A stretch of 64,000 nt of DNA. Source: an uncultured Spartobacteria bacterium (GTDB taxonomy: Bacteria > Verrucomicrobiota > Verrucomicrobiia > Chthoniobacterales > Terrimicrobiaceae). Below are positions 8,105 to 16,088 of the stretch, one piece after another. The DNA lies in the NCBI GenBank assembly GCA_937919825.1, contig CALFPA010000069.1, positions 1 through 64,000 on the forward strand, written 5' to 3'. Each line of letters begins with the position of its first letter. The stretch's first letter is position 1. The notes below the pieces were generated by a model. That model saw nothing but the letters and a program-made list of their open reading frames with translations, was not told the DNA's origin and did no database searches. The position numbers and the translations under genes are program-made.

Positions 8105-8773
8105 TCAGCGTGCGGGAACAGGGTTGGTGAGTTGTTTGATGACGGTGGTGAGGTAGACCGGTTCGGGGTGTTTGCCCCGGTATTTGGTAATTTCGCGTTT
8201 CTCGACCACACGGAATCCGAAGCGCTCGAAAACTTTCGCGCCCCGACGGGATTCAAAGGTCACCATTTGGCCGAAGACCTGCGTTTCCCCCTTCGAGCGG
8301 AGGAAATCGCAATAGCGCGTCATCATTTCATGCGAACCGGCGAGGCCCTTCGCCTCGGGGAGGATATTGATGTGAAAATGCGCGGTGCGGCGGGGTGCGG
8401 CGGGCACTTCGCGCCAAGAGTTTTTGAGAATCCACTGGATGAACTCGCGGGTGGCGCGGTTGTAGCCTCGGTAGCGCCACATGCCGATCGCGAAGAGGCG
8501 GAGGTTTTGGAAAAACCCGAACCATTGCTGGCGCAGCGGACGCCGGGAGCCGAGGAGGTAACCTTTGACGACGCCGTTTTGCTCGAGGACGAACGACGCC
8601 TCGGGCTCCACATCGGTGTAGTAGGCGGTGAGGTAGTCAGCGAAGAGATCGCGGTCCTGGAAAACCGGGTCGATCGGGTTGCCCAAAAACCCGGTTTCGC
8701 AGCACAGGCGGCGGATCGCCTCGCGGTCGCGGGCTTCGTAGGAGCGGACGGAAATGCCTTCGGGTAGGGCCAC
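8105..8773 (-). CDS. GNAT-family N-acetyltransferase
   Basis: Predicted acetyltransferase of 222 residues from the GTG at 8773 (VALPEGISVRSYEARDREA); an ATG at 8833 would add 20 residues but overlaps the likely start region of divergent recF. An N-terminal GNAT beta-alpha start (ISVRSYEARDREAIRRLCCE) and a VLEQNGVVKGYLLGS strand fit the fold. The C-terminal part FGQMVTFESRRGAKVFERFG fits the acetyl-CoA site region and the usual late strand with RYRGKHPEPVYL. It lies eight bases upstream of fabG on the same strand. The substrate is unknown. Confidence 0.65.
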   Translation of the reverse strand: MALPEGISVRSYEARDREAIRRLCCETGFLGNPIDPVFQDRDLFADYLTAYYTDVEPEASFVLEQNGVVKGYLLGSRRPLRQQWFGFFQNLRLFAIGMWRYRGYNRATREFIQWILKNSWREVPAAPRRTAHFHINILPEAKGLAGSHEMMTRYCDFLRSKGETQVFGQMVTFESRRGAKVFERFGFRVVEKREITKYRGKHPEPVYLTTVIKQLTNPVPAR

Positions 8774-8868
8774 AATGGCGCGAAGAATGCGTGGTATGGT
8801 TTTCCATGGCAAACCGAAATCCCGGCAACGCATTTGACGCCCCGCGCGAGACGGGCAGAATCCCTCGC

Positions 8869-9909
8869 GTGATCACTGAGGTTCGCCTGCGACATTTCCG
8901 CTGTTTCGACGCGCTGGATTTCCAGCCTGGGCCGGGCCGGACATGTATCGTTGGCCAAAACGCGCAGGGCAAAACTTCGATTCTCGAGGCGGCCTGCGTC
9001 CTGCTCCGTCTCCAATCGCCGCGCACTTCCACACCGGTGGAAATGATCCAAGCCGGCCAAGCCGCCTGCGCGCTTGAGGGGCGGGTGGGGGACTCGCATC
9101 TGGCCTGCCGCTTCGCGCATGGTTCGCGCGAGCTGATGCTCGATTCCAAGCCACAGTCGAGGTCGGACGACTACCTCTCCGTGGCGCGCATCACTTGGTT
9201 CGCCAACTCGGACCTCGAACTTGTGAAGGGCGGTGGCTCGGTCCGGCGAAGGTTCTTGGATTTTTTGGGTGTCCAATCGGTGCCCGGCTACCGCAAGGCG
9301 CTGCGCGACTACGAGCGAACCCTGCGTTCCCGAAACGCCCTGCTGAAAGAAGGCCGGCCGCGACGCGAGGTTTTGGCGTTCGACTCGCCGCTGATCGAAG
9401 TCGGGGAGGTTTTGGTCAAAGTCCGCCGCGCGCTGGTCCAGGCGATCACACCATTGGCACAAACAGCCTGCACCGGAATTAGCGGAGCGGCAGATGCTTT
9501 GTCGGTGGTTTATGTGCCGGGATGCGCGGAGCCTTTCGCCGAAAGCCTCGCCGCCTCGCGCGGGGAGGAGGAGCGTTTGCGCCAGACGGTGCGTGGCCCC
9601 CACCGCGATGATTTGGAGATTTCCCTGAACGGACTCAAAGCCTCCGCCTTCGCCTCGGAGGGACAACACCGTAGCATCGTCTTGGCCCTCAAAATCGCCC
9701 AGGCCCGCCACCTCGAGTCCTTGCATGAAAAGCCACCGGTGTTGTTGCTGGACGACATCTTCGGCGAACTCGACGCCGCCCGCCGGAATCGCCTGATCTC
9801 AAGCTTGCCCGCCGATGCCCAAACCATCATCACAACAACTTTTCTGGATTGGGCGGAAGGACACCCGATCGAGAAGGTGTTTCAACTCGCCGAGGGGAGA
9901 CTTTCGTAG
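8869..9909 (+). CDS. recF: DNA replication and repair protein RecF
   Basis: SMC-like ATPase that binds gapped DNA and helps RecOR load RecA. The N-terminal VITEVRLRHFRCFDALDF and Walker A GQNAQGKTS, the GPHRDD motif, the ABC-like signature region EGQHRSIVLALKIAQ and Walker B PPVLLLDDIFGEL are all present. The GTG at 8869 aligns with the usual RecF N-terminus (346 residues); ATGs at 8791 and 8806 would add unconserved residues. The gene is divergent from the GNAT gene. It is not next to dnaN or gyrB as in many bacteria. Confidence 0.88.
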   Translation: MITEVRLRHFRCFDALDFQPGPGRTCIVGQNAQGKTSILEAACVLLRLQSPRTSTPVEMIQAGQAACALEGRVGDSHLACRFAHGSRELMLDSKPQSRSDDYLSVARITWFANSDLELVKGGGSVRRRFLDFLGVQSVPGYRKALRDYERTLRSRNALLKEGRPRREVLAFDSPLIEVGEVLVKVRRALVQAITPLAQTACTGISGAADALSVVYVPGCAEPFAESLAASRGEEERLRQTVRGPHRDDLEISLNGLKASAFASEGQHRSIVLALKIAQARHLESLHEKPPVLLLDDIFGELDAARRNRLISSLPADAQTIITTTFLDWAEGHPIEKVFQLAEGRLS

Positions 9910-9937
9910 CTCAGATTAGAAAAATCCAACGGTGAGA

Positions 9938-10237
9938 TTATCCTGTAGACCGAATTTGTTTTTGTATCCAGATGGGATCGCTGCGCAAATCCAAGACCCT
10001 CCAGACGAAAACCTGCTCTCCCTCCAATTTGTAGTAGATGGCAAACGGAAACCTTCTGCACAGCTGGCGATGGTAGCCAAAAATCTTTCTGTGGATTCCC
10101 GCGTAGAGCAGGAGCGAGTCGATTTCCGAATAGATGGAATCGAGAAAAAAATCTCCGATGCCAATTTGTTGGGCTTCGTAAAAACTAAAGCCCGCTTGCA
10201 AATCCCGCTCTGCGAGATCGAGGATTCTGATTTTCAC
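9938..10237 (-). CDS. RelE/ParE-superfamily toxin
   Basis: Small basic protein of 99 residues starting with GTG (VKIRILDLAERDLQAG). The layout (beta strand, two helices with AERDLQAGFSFYEAQ, then FPFAIYYKLEGEQVFVWRVLDLRSDP) is that of the ParE/RelE fold, whose members block gyrase or cut ribosome-bound mRNA. Its GTG overlaps the antitoxin TGA as GTGA (10234..10237), a tight toxin-antitoxin arrangement with the antitoxin first. Whether it acts like ParE or RelE cannot be told. Confidence 0.78.
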   Translation of the reverse strand: MKIRILDLAERDLQAGFSFYEAQQIGIGDFFLDSIYSEIDSLLLYAGIHRKIFGYHRQLCRRFPFAIYYKLEGEQVFVWRVLDLRSDPIWIQKQIRSTG

Positions 10238-10458
10238 CGGGCAGACACGGCTGCACGAACCCTCTCCTTGGCATCGTTCCAATCGGAGAATTTTGATTTG
10301 CCTTCCGCGTGAAGGCGTTTGGCCTCGAGAAGAGCTTCTTCATGCCAACTAGGGGAAACGATGTCGTGTTCCTCGACGGATAAATCGATCCAAAGCGCCT
10401 CAAGCAGCCGAAGCTTTTCGCTTTTCGACATTTTCTTCATGTCCAGATCGGCAACCAT
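10234..10458 (-). CDS. Antitoxin, addiction-module component family
   Basis: Short acidic protein (74 residues) whose core MSKSEKLRLLEALWIDLS and following HEEALLEAKRLHAEGK match the putative addiction-module component family often paired with ParE/RelE-like toxins. It is upstream of and overlaps the toxin start. An internal ATG (MKKMSKSEK) six codons in is an alternative start. It is expected to neutralise the toxin and repress the pair; I did not find a clear palindrome just upstream. Confidence 0.72.
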   Translation of the reverse strand: MVADLDMKKMSKSEKLRLLEALWIDLSVEEHDIVSPSWHEEALLEAKRLHAEGKSKFSDWNDAKERVRAAVSAR

Positions 10459-10550
10459 GATTAATCAATACTCCAACCCTATGCTATGGCAAGGAACAGC
10501 CTTGATTCAGTCTTAATCCTTAAAAAGGGGTAATCGCATCGAAAATGAGC

Positions 10551-11102
10551 TCAGACCACGGGCCGGGCGAGGCGGCGGATGGGATCTTCCAATTCGGCGC
10601 GGGTTTCGGGGGTGGCGCGGTCGATGAAGAGGATTCCTTTCGTGTGGTCGAGTTCGTGCTGGACGGCGCGGGCAAGAAGGCCGTCGGCTTCGAAGGCGAT
10701 CTGCGTGCCGTCGATCAACTGGGCTTTCACCCGGACGGAGAGTGGGCGGGGCACATCGGCGTCGACTTCGGGGAAACTCAGACAGCCTTCGCCTTCGGTG
10801 AAGATTTTGCCGAAGGTTTCGACTTCAGCGTTCAGGAGGACCATGGGCATGAGGGCTTCGAAATCGGCGGGCTTGCCGTCGAGTCGCATCGCGCTGGGGC
10901 GTTTCGGCATTTGCGGGACATCGAGGACGAACATCTGGAGCGGCAGGCCGACTTGCTGGGCGGCGAGGCCGAGGCCGTCGGCGTCGCGCATGGTTTCGAT
11001 CATGTCGTTCGCGAGTTCCTGAATGCGGGTGTCGATTTTTTCGATGCGTGAGCCGGGCGTGCGGAGGGCGGGGTGGTCGAAGGTGGTGATGTCGAGAATC
11101 AT
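10551..11102 (-). CDS. def: Peptide deformylase
   Basis: Metal-dependent hydrolase removing the formyl group from nascent polypeptides at the ribosome. All three motifs are intact: GLGLAAQQ (residues 43-50), EGCLS (105-109, metal ligand Cys107) and QHELDH (148-153, ligands His149 and His153, catalytic Glu150). The length of 183 is normal. It overlaps the exbD stop by ATGA (11099..11102), so def is the last gene of the tonB-exbB-exbD-def run, an unusual partner for a translation gene. Confidence 0.93.
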   Translation of the reverse strand: MILDITTFDHPALRTPGSRIEKIDTRIQELANDMIETMRDADGLGLAAQQVGLPLQMFVLDVPQMPKRPSAMRLDGKPADFEALMPMVLLNAEVETFGKIFTEGEGCLSFPEVDADVPRPLSVRVKAQLIDGTQIAFEADGLLARAVQHELDHTKGILFIDRATPETRAELEDPIRRLARPVV

Positions 11103-11521
11103 GGTTTGCCAGGTTCGGGTTGGGTGAAGGCGGGCACATCCTGGATGCCGGCCTGCTTGAGGGCGTCGAGGACTTTCACGACGACGCCAAACGGGGCCTC
11201 GCGGTCGGCCTGCAGGGCGATACCGCGCTGGGGATGGGCTTCGCGGGACGCTTGGATCGCGGCGGCGAGTTGGTCGAGGGCGACGGGTTTGTCATCGAGA
11301 GAAATCTGGTCGCCGTTTTTGACGCGGAGGACGACGGGTTCGGTGGACGGGGCCGGGGCAGATTCGGCTTCTTTGGACTCGGGGAGGTTGATCTGAACTT
11401 GGGGCTGTTTTTTGCGGAAGGTCGTGGTGACGATGAAAAAAATCAGCAGGATCGCAAGAATGTCGATGAGGGAGACGACATTGACGAAAAGGTTGCGGCG
11501 CTTGCGGGTGTAGAACTGCAT
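11099..11521 (-). CDS. exbD: Biopolymer transport protein ExbD/TolR
   Basis: Single-pass stator subunit of the proton-driven ExbBD motor energising TonB. An N-terminal cytoplasmic stretch is followed by one membrane segment VSLIDILAILLIFFIVTTTF carrying the conserved Asp, then a periplasmic domain ending in KVLDALKQAGIQDVPAFTQP, the usual ExbD fold. The length is 140 residues. It is translationally coupled to def and preceded by exbB; the 67-bp gap to exbB contains a G/A-rich tandem repeat. Confidence 0.88.
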   Translation of the reverse strand: MQFYTRKRRNLFVNVVSLIDILAILLIFFIVTTTFRKKQPQVQINLPESKEAESAPAPSTEPVVLRVKNGDQISLDDKPVALDQLAAAIQASREAHPQRGIALQADREAPFGVVVKVLDALKQAGIQDVPAFTQPEPGKP

Positions 11522-11548
11522 TTTCCGAGTTACGCCGCCAAGAATTTA

Positions 11549-11580
11549 ACCACGGAGGACACGGAGAACACGGAGGGAGA
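11549..11580 (+). repeat. Short G/A-rich tandem repeat (ACACGGAG type)
   Basis: Three imperfect copies of a roughly 9-10 bp CACGGAG-containing unit lie in the gap between exbB and exbD. On the mRNA strand it reads as repeated CTCCGTG. Similar G/A-rich runs occur around 640..720, so this is an interspersed family within the window. Confidence 0.55.
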
Positions 11581-11588
11581 GAAGAGTT

Positions 11589-12218
11589 TCATCGGTCGGA
11601 TTGGGGTTGGTAGAGTTTGGCGAGGAGGTCGGCGGCGATGGATTCCATTTGGACGGCCATCATTTCGATGCGGCGGGTGAAGTAACTGTGGGCGGTGAGG
11701 CTGGGAACGGCCACAGCGAGTCCGACGATGGTGGTATTGAGGGCTTCGGAAATGCCTCGGGCGACGATGACCGGGTCGCCCGAACCGCCGAGTTCGGCGA
11801 AGATCGAGACGAGGCCGGAGAGGGTTCCGAGCAAGCCGAGGAGGGGGCCGGCGCCGGTGGCGATCTCGAGGATGACAAGGCCTTTTTCCATGCGGGCGAT
11901 TTCGTGGCGCGCGCAGGTTTGCACGGCTTCGAGGTTTTCGGATTTCGACCAGTTGAGGTGGTTGAGAAGGGTGCGGAGGATGCGCGAGATGGCCGAGGGG
12001 CGGGCGTCCATTTCCTGGAAAAGCGCCTCGAGAGTGTCGCCTGGCTTGAGATCCTCGACGGCGTCGGTGATTTGCCTGGGGATGATGGTGGATTCGCGGA
12101 GGCGCCGCATCCGAAGCAGAATCGCGGTGAGCGAGATGATCGAGAGCAGGACGAGCAGGACCATGAAGGGCCCACCTTTTTCAAAGAAGCTGAGGACGGC
12201 GTGGAGCGTGGAATTCAT
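11589..12218 (-). CDS. exbB: MotA/TolQ/ExbB proton channel protein
   Basis: Pentameric inner-membrane channel subunit of the Ton motor. There are three membrane segments: an N-terminal one (MVLLVLLSIISLTAILLRM) and two around GAGPLLGLLGTLSGLVSIFA and LNTTIVGLAVAVPSLTA, with the conserved ExbB Gly-rich and Thr-containing helices. The length of 209 residues fits ExbB/TolQ. It overlaps the tonB stop by ATGA (12215..12218). It works with the ExbD at 11099 and the TonB-like protein at 12215. Confidence 0.88.
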   Translation of the reverse strand: MNSTLHAVLSFFEKGGPFMVLLVLLSIISLTAILLRMRRLRESTIIPRQITDAVEDLKPGDTLEALFQEMDARPSAISRILRTLLNHLNWSKSENLEAVQTCARHEIARMEKGLVILEIATGAGPLLGLLGTLSGLVSIFAELGGSGDPVIVARGISEALNTTIVGLAVAVPSLTAHSYFTRRIEMMAVQMESIAADLLAKLYQPQSDR

Positions 12219-13198
12219 CGATTGCCGAGGATCGTAAACGAGTAGTCGATTTCGAGGCGACCGTTTTCGAGGAGGCCCACGAGTTCTGGCGGGATGGGAG
12301 GGATTTCCGCTTGCAGAACGGCGGCGAGGCTTACGGAGGCGAAGCTTTCGTTCGACGAGTTTGAGAGGACGCGCGGGGCTTTGACTTTGCCGTTTGGGAG
12401 GACTTGGAAGCGGATGTCGACGGTGCCGATGTTCAGCAGGCCCATCTGGGAATTCACATGGTAATACCAGCGTGAGCCGATGGCGTCGGAGACCTGTTTT
12501 TTGTAGCGGCCGAGCGGGGTGGCGTTGGCTTCCACCGAGGCACGGCCGCGGTTCGAGATGTTGCCGCGCAGGCGGGTGATGCGGGTTTCGGGCTGGAAGC
12601 CGCCTTGGGAGGCGGGGCGGGCGGGAGTTTCCTTGGCGGTTTTTTCGGGGGTGGGTTTGGGCTGGGCGGTGGGTTGGGGAGTGGGCTTCGGGGGTTCGAG
12701 GAGCGCGAGGTCTTGAGTAAGTCGAGGGGTGGGTTTTGCCTCGGGTTCGGGTAGGATTTCGGCTGCGGCTGCGGCGGGTTGGGTTTGGGGAACGGCGGGG
12801 GCGGGCGTGTCGAGTTTGCCGGCGGTGTATTGTTGTTCCTGAAACTGGAGGCCAGGCTCTTCGCGGCCCTCTTGCGAGGGGATGGGTTCGGCTCCGGTGG
12901 GTGTGGCTTCGCTGGCGGCGAGAGAGTCGTTGTCGGATTCAAAAGCCGCGTCCTTGCTCGGGCGGCGTTCAAGGTTTTCCCGCTTCGGGGTGGCGATGAA
13001 TTGAGGTTTGGGAGTCGGCTTGGGCGAGGGTGGGAGGATGGTCAGGCGAATGGGTTCCTCGTCCAGAGGTTTTGGAGGAACGACGCCGGTGCTGGCGCGT
13101 AGCAGGAACCATGCGGCACCGAGAATGAGCAGGAGGTGGATGAGAACCGAGGCGAGCAGCGCCGCGAGATTTTCGCGGCGCTCGTCAGACCGGCTCAT
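12215..13198 (-). CDS. TonB-family energy transducer
   Basis: Periplasm-spanning protein that passes proton-motive energy to outer-membrane receptors. It has a short basic N-terminus (MSRSDERREN), one signal anchor (LAALLASVLIHLLLILGAAW), a long Pro/Lys/Thr/Glu-rich spacer (about residues 40-215) and a C-terminal TonB-like domain from about 225 (YKKQVSDAIGSRWYYHV ... VDIRFQVLPNGKVKAPRVL). The spacer is typical of TonB/TolA. The ATG at 13198 is the most likely start; one five codons upstream is possible. It heads the cluster with exbB and exbD; the cognate receptors are not in the window. Confidence 0.85.
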   Translation of the reverse strand: MSRSDERRENLAALLASVLIHLLLILGAAWFLLRASTGVVPPKPLDEEPIRLTILPPSPKPTPKPQFIATPKRENLERRPSKDAAFESDNDSLAASEATPTGAEPIPSQEGREEPGLQFQEQQYTAGKLDTPAPAVPQTQPAAAAAEILPEPEAKPTPRLTQDLALLEPPKPTPQPTAQPKPTPEKTAKETPARPASQGGFQPETRITRLRGNISNRGRASVEANATPLGRYKKQVSDAIGSRWYYHVNSQMGLLNIGTVDIRFQVLPNGKVKAPRVLSNSSNESFASVSLAAVLQAEIPPIPPELVGLLENGRLEIDYSFTILGNR

Positions 13199-13242
13199 GA
13201 CCCCCGTAGACATCGCGGGAGATTGGATCCCGTGGGATCGCG

Positions 13243-14406
13243 TTACAGCGAGCGGCAGAATTCTTCGATGCGGTCGAGGCCCGACTTGATGACATCGAGG
13301 CTGGTCGCGTAGCTCAGGCGGACCGTGCGGTCGTCACCGAAGGCGACGCCAGGGACAACGGCCACGCTGGATTTGCTGAGCAGGCGGTCGGCGAAATTTT
13401 GGGATTTGAGGCCGAGCGCGCTGATGTTCGCGAGGACATAGAAAGCACCCTGCGGGCGAACGGCGCTGACGCCCTGAATCTGGGTGAGGCGCTCGAACAT
13501 GTATTGGCGGCGGATGTCGAATTCCTCGCGCATGTCGACCACGCATTGCTGGTCGCTGGTGAGCGCGGCGAGCGCGCCGTATTGAGCGAACGAGCAGGGG
13601 TTGGAGGTCATGTGGCTCTGCATCGAATCAATCACGCGGGCGATCGGCTCAGGAGCGGCGAGGTAGCCGAGGCGCCAACCGGTCATGGCGTAGGCTTTGC
13701 TGAATCCGTTGATGGTGATGGTGAGGTCGTAGGCTTCGGGGGAGATCGAGGCGACGCTCACATGCTCGGCACCGTCGTAGGTGAGTTTCTCGTAAATTTC
13801 ATCGGAGAGGATGTAGATGTCCTCCTCGGCGGCGACTTCGGAGAGGGCTTTGAGTTCCTCGCGGGTGTAGATGGATCCCGTCGGGTTGCCCGGCGAGTTG
13901 AGGATGATCATCTTCGTGCGGGGCGTCATGGCGTTTTCGAAATCCTCGGGAGTGATTTTCCAGTTGTTCTCCTCGCGGGTCGGGACGAAAACTGGTTCAC
14001 CGCCGACGATGCGAACCATCTCGGGATAGCTGAGCCAGTAGGGTGCGGGGATGATGACTTCGTCGCCCTCGTTCACCACGGCGGCGATGGCGTTGAAGCA
14101 GGATTGCTTCGCGCCGTTGCTCACTATGACTTGGCTGGATTTGTAATCGAGGCCGTTGTCTTTAAGGAGCTTTTGGGAGATCGCCTGGCGGAGTTCGGGA
14201 ATGCCAGCGCTGGGGGTGTATTTGGTGCGTCCCTCTTGGAGTGCCTTGATCGCGGCGGCCTTGATGTGCTCAGGGGTGTCCATGTCCGGCTCGCCGGCTC
14301 CAAAACCGAAAACTTCGATGCCTTCGGCGAGCATGGCTTTGGCTTTGCTGTCGATGGCGAGTGTGAGGGAGGGGGTGAGTTGTTGGAGTCGGGACGCTGT
14401 TTCCAT
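13243..14406 (-). CDS. aspC: Aspartate aminotransferase (class I/II)
   Basis: PLP-dependent transfer of the amino group between aspartate and 2-oxoglutarate, cytoplasmic. The 387-residue protein has the subgroup Ib features: GFGAGEPDMDTPEHI near the N-terminus, NSPGNPTGSIYT, SDEIYEKL, the PLP lysine in SKAYAMTGWRLGYL and the C-terminal RLSYATSLD arginine motif. Some members of this subgroup also accept prephenate, so arogenate synthesis is possible. A promoter-like TTGACG/TAGGTT pair lies upstream (14455..14484). It is separated by 44 bp from the tonB start. Confidence 0.88.
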   Translation of the reverse strand: METASRLQQLTPSLTLAIDSKAKAMLAEGIEVFGFGAGEPDMDTPEHIKAAAIKALQEGRTKYTPSAGIPELRQAISQKLLKDNGLDYKSSQVIVSNGAKQSCFNAIAAVVNEGDEVIIPAPYWLSYPEMVRIVGGEPVFVPTREENNWKITPEDFENAMTPRTKMIILNSPGNPTGSIYTREELKALSEVAAEEDIYILSDEIYEKLTYDGAEHVSVASISPEAYDLTITINGFSKAYAMTGWRLGYLAAPEPIARVIDSMQSHMTSNPCSFAQYGALAALTSDQQCVVDMREEFDIRRQYMFERLTQIQGVSAVRPQGAFYVLANISALGLKSQNFADRLLSKSSVAVVPGVAFGDDRTVRLSYATSLDVIKSGLDRIEEFCRSL

Positions 14407-14454
14407 GGAATGATTTGAAATGGTTGTAATGACGCTTTTTTGCGTGAGCCGCGT

Positions 14455-14484
14455 AACCTATCGGCGCATGTCGCCGGGCGTCAA
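14455..14484 (-). promoter_or_regulatory. Candidate sigma70 promoter for aspC
   Basis: On the minus strand TTGACG (14479..14484) is followed after 18 bases by TAGGTT (14455..14460), about 50 bases ahead of the aspC ATG. The -35 box is good and the -10 box is poor. Confidence 0.35.
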
Positions 14485-14519
14485 CCTTGCAATCGCTTAA
14501 AAATAGAAACCGTGCCGGC

Positions 14520-16085
14520 TCAGAGTGCGGCGAATCGCAAGAACAGGGAGGGTTTCTGGTGTAGGGACGAGGGTTTTGTGGAGATCCAGTCGTTGCCGTA
14601 GAGGACAAACTGCCATTGGCCCTTGTAGGTGCCGAGGGCTCCGTAGAAGTGAAGTTGCTTGGTTGACTCGGCGATTTCGCGGAGGCGTTTGAAGACTTTT
14701 TTGTTGTGGGCGTAGACGCCGAAATCCTGGCCGTTGACGCTCACGGTGATCTGGCCGCGATTGTCGACTTTGGCGGGGGCGTGGATGGAAAAAATCCGGC
14801 CCTCGTAGGAGCCATTGCGATAATCGACATCGGTTTTTTTCGTGGGGTCGATGGCGTTTTTAAAAAGCTCGGCGGAGGTGGTGAGGAGGAGCGGTTCGGC
14901 ATCGCCTTGCTCGGTAGTGCTGGGTTTTTTGAGAGCCATCCAGGAGTCCTTGGATTCGGAATCCACGGTGCGGAATTTGGCCATGATCGGGAAATGATCG
15001 GAGAAGCCGCCGGGCCGCGCGCCGCGGAACCAACGGAGCGGGCGTCCGAAGACATCGGTGTTCAAACCGGGGAAGCTGAGGACGCGAAAGCTGTTGTCCA
15101 CATACTGCAGATTGGAATTATCGTAGAGTCCCCGGGAGACGATGAGGTGCATGAGGGTGCCCCATTCATCGCGGTAGATGTCACTGCGGCGTTCTTTTGG
15201 TGGGAGCTCGAACCACAGGTCGTAGAGGTCGCGCTTGCCGGAGATCAGGGCGGGTTCGCTGCCTTGGGTGCCGAGCACATCGATGACCCCGGTTTTTTTC
15301 AACTCGGGGTAGCGTTGGTTTTGGTTGTAGTGGGAGTTGAGGTCGCCGGCCACGATGATGTCGGCGAGGGGATTCTCGCGGAGGATTTCATCGATTCGTT
15401 TGCGGAGGTCTTTGGCGTTCGAAACCCGAGCGGACTCGCTTTTGGGATCGCTGGCGCCGGATTTCCAATGGTTGGCAAAGATGGTGATCGGGCGGCCATC
15501 GACATCGAGGCGCGCCTCGAGGAGGTCGCGGGCGGTTGGCGAATGGTGGGACTTTGTGGCGAGAACCGGGAAGCGGGAGAAAATGACATTCCGCACCGTG
15601 CGTGGGCGGCCTCCGCTGTAGGCATCTCCGCTTTTCTCCGTGGAGATGATGACATGGTAACCTTTGAGGCCGGCTTCTTCGCAGGCTTTGAGCAGCCAGG
15701 CCTCGGCGGGGATTCCGGCGACCTCGGGAGCGAGGGGTTTTTCAGAAAGGAGGCTGTCGATGGATTTTTCCTTGGTGGATTCCAGCCACGCCGAATAGTC
15801 GCTCACCGTTGTCTCGGGGGATTGGTCGATCTCGATTTCATTGAAAATGATCACATCCGGGCCTTTTGGCGAATCCGCTTTGGCGAGAATGCTGGCGATG
15901 TTTTGGAGTTTGGCGAGAAGGTGCTTCGGGGTGTATTCGCCGGGGACATACTCGCCGTAATTCGAGATGCCATCGGCATCGAAGAGGTTTTCGACATTGT
16001 AGGTGACAACGGAAAACTCGCGGGCGCGGGAGAGCCCGATCGTGAGGCAAAGCGCCAGGGTGATGAGGGCGAAAAATCGGATCAT
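14520..16085 (-). CDS. Secreted endonuclease/exonuclease/phosphatase-family protein
   Basis: Predicted exported phosphodiesterase of 521 residues. The signal peptide MIRFFALITLALCLTIGLSRA is followed by an EEP domain with TYNVENLFD, the metal-binding Glu in FNEIEID, AGDLNSHYN and the terminal SDHFPIMAKF. A C-terminal region (about residues 400-510, DVDYRNGSYEGRIFSIHAP ... VSVNGQDFGVYAHNKKVF) looks like a separate beta-rich, possibly OB-fold domain. The substrate could be extracellular DNA, sugar phosphates or phospholipids. Its start is three bases from the WYL regulator stop, so the two may be co-transcribed. Confidence 0.8.
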   Translation of the reverse strand: MIRFFALITLALCLTIGLSRAREFSVVTYNVENLFDADGISNYGEYVPGEYTPKHLLAKLQNIASILAKADSPKGPDVIIFNEIEIDQSPETTVSDYSAWLESTKEKSIDSLLSEKPLAPEVAGIPAEAWLLKACEEAGLKGYHVIISTEKSGDAYSGGRPRTVRNVIFSRFPVLATKSHHSPTARDLLEARLDVDGRPITIFANHWKSGASDPKSESARVSNAKDLRKRIDEILRENPLADIIVAGDLNSHYNQNQRYPELKKTGVIDVLGTQGSEPALISGKRDLYDLWFELPPKERRSDIYRDEWGTLMHLIVSRGLYDNSNLQYVDNSFRVLSFPGLNTDVFGRPLRWFRGARPGGFSDHFPIMAKFRTVDSESKDSWMALKKPSTTEQGDAEPLLLTTSAELFKNAIDPTKKTDVDYRNGSYEGRIFSIHAPAKVDNRGQITVSVNGQDFGVYAHNKKVFKRLREIAESTKQLHFYGALGTYKGQWQFVLYGNDWISTKPSSLHQKPSLFLRFAAL

Positions 16086-16088
16086 AAA

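Noticed and set aside
12394-13102. Plus-strand frames across the tonB gene
   Set aside because: They are antisense shadows of the Pro/Lys-rich TonB spacer, which keeps several frames open in GC-rich DNA.
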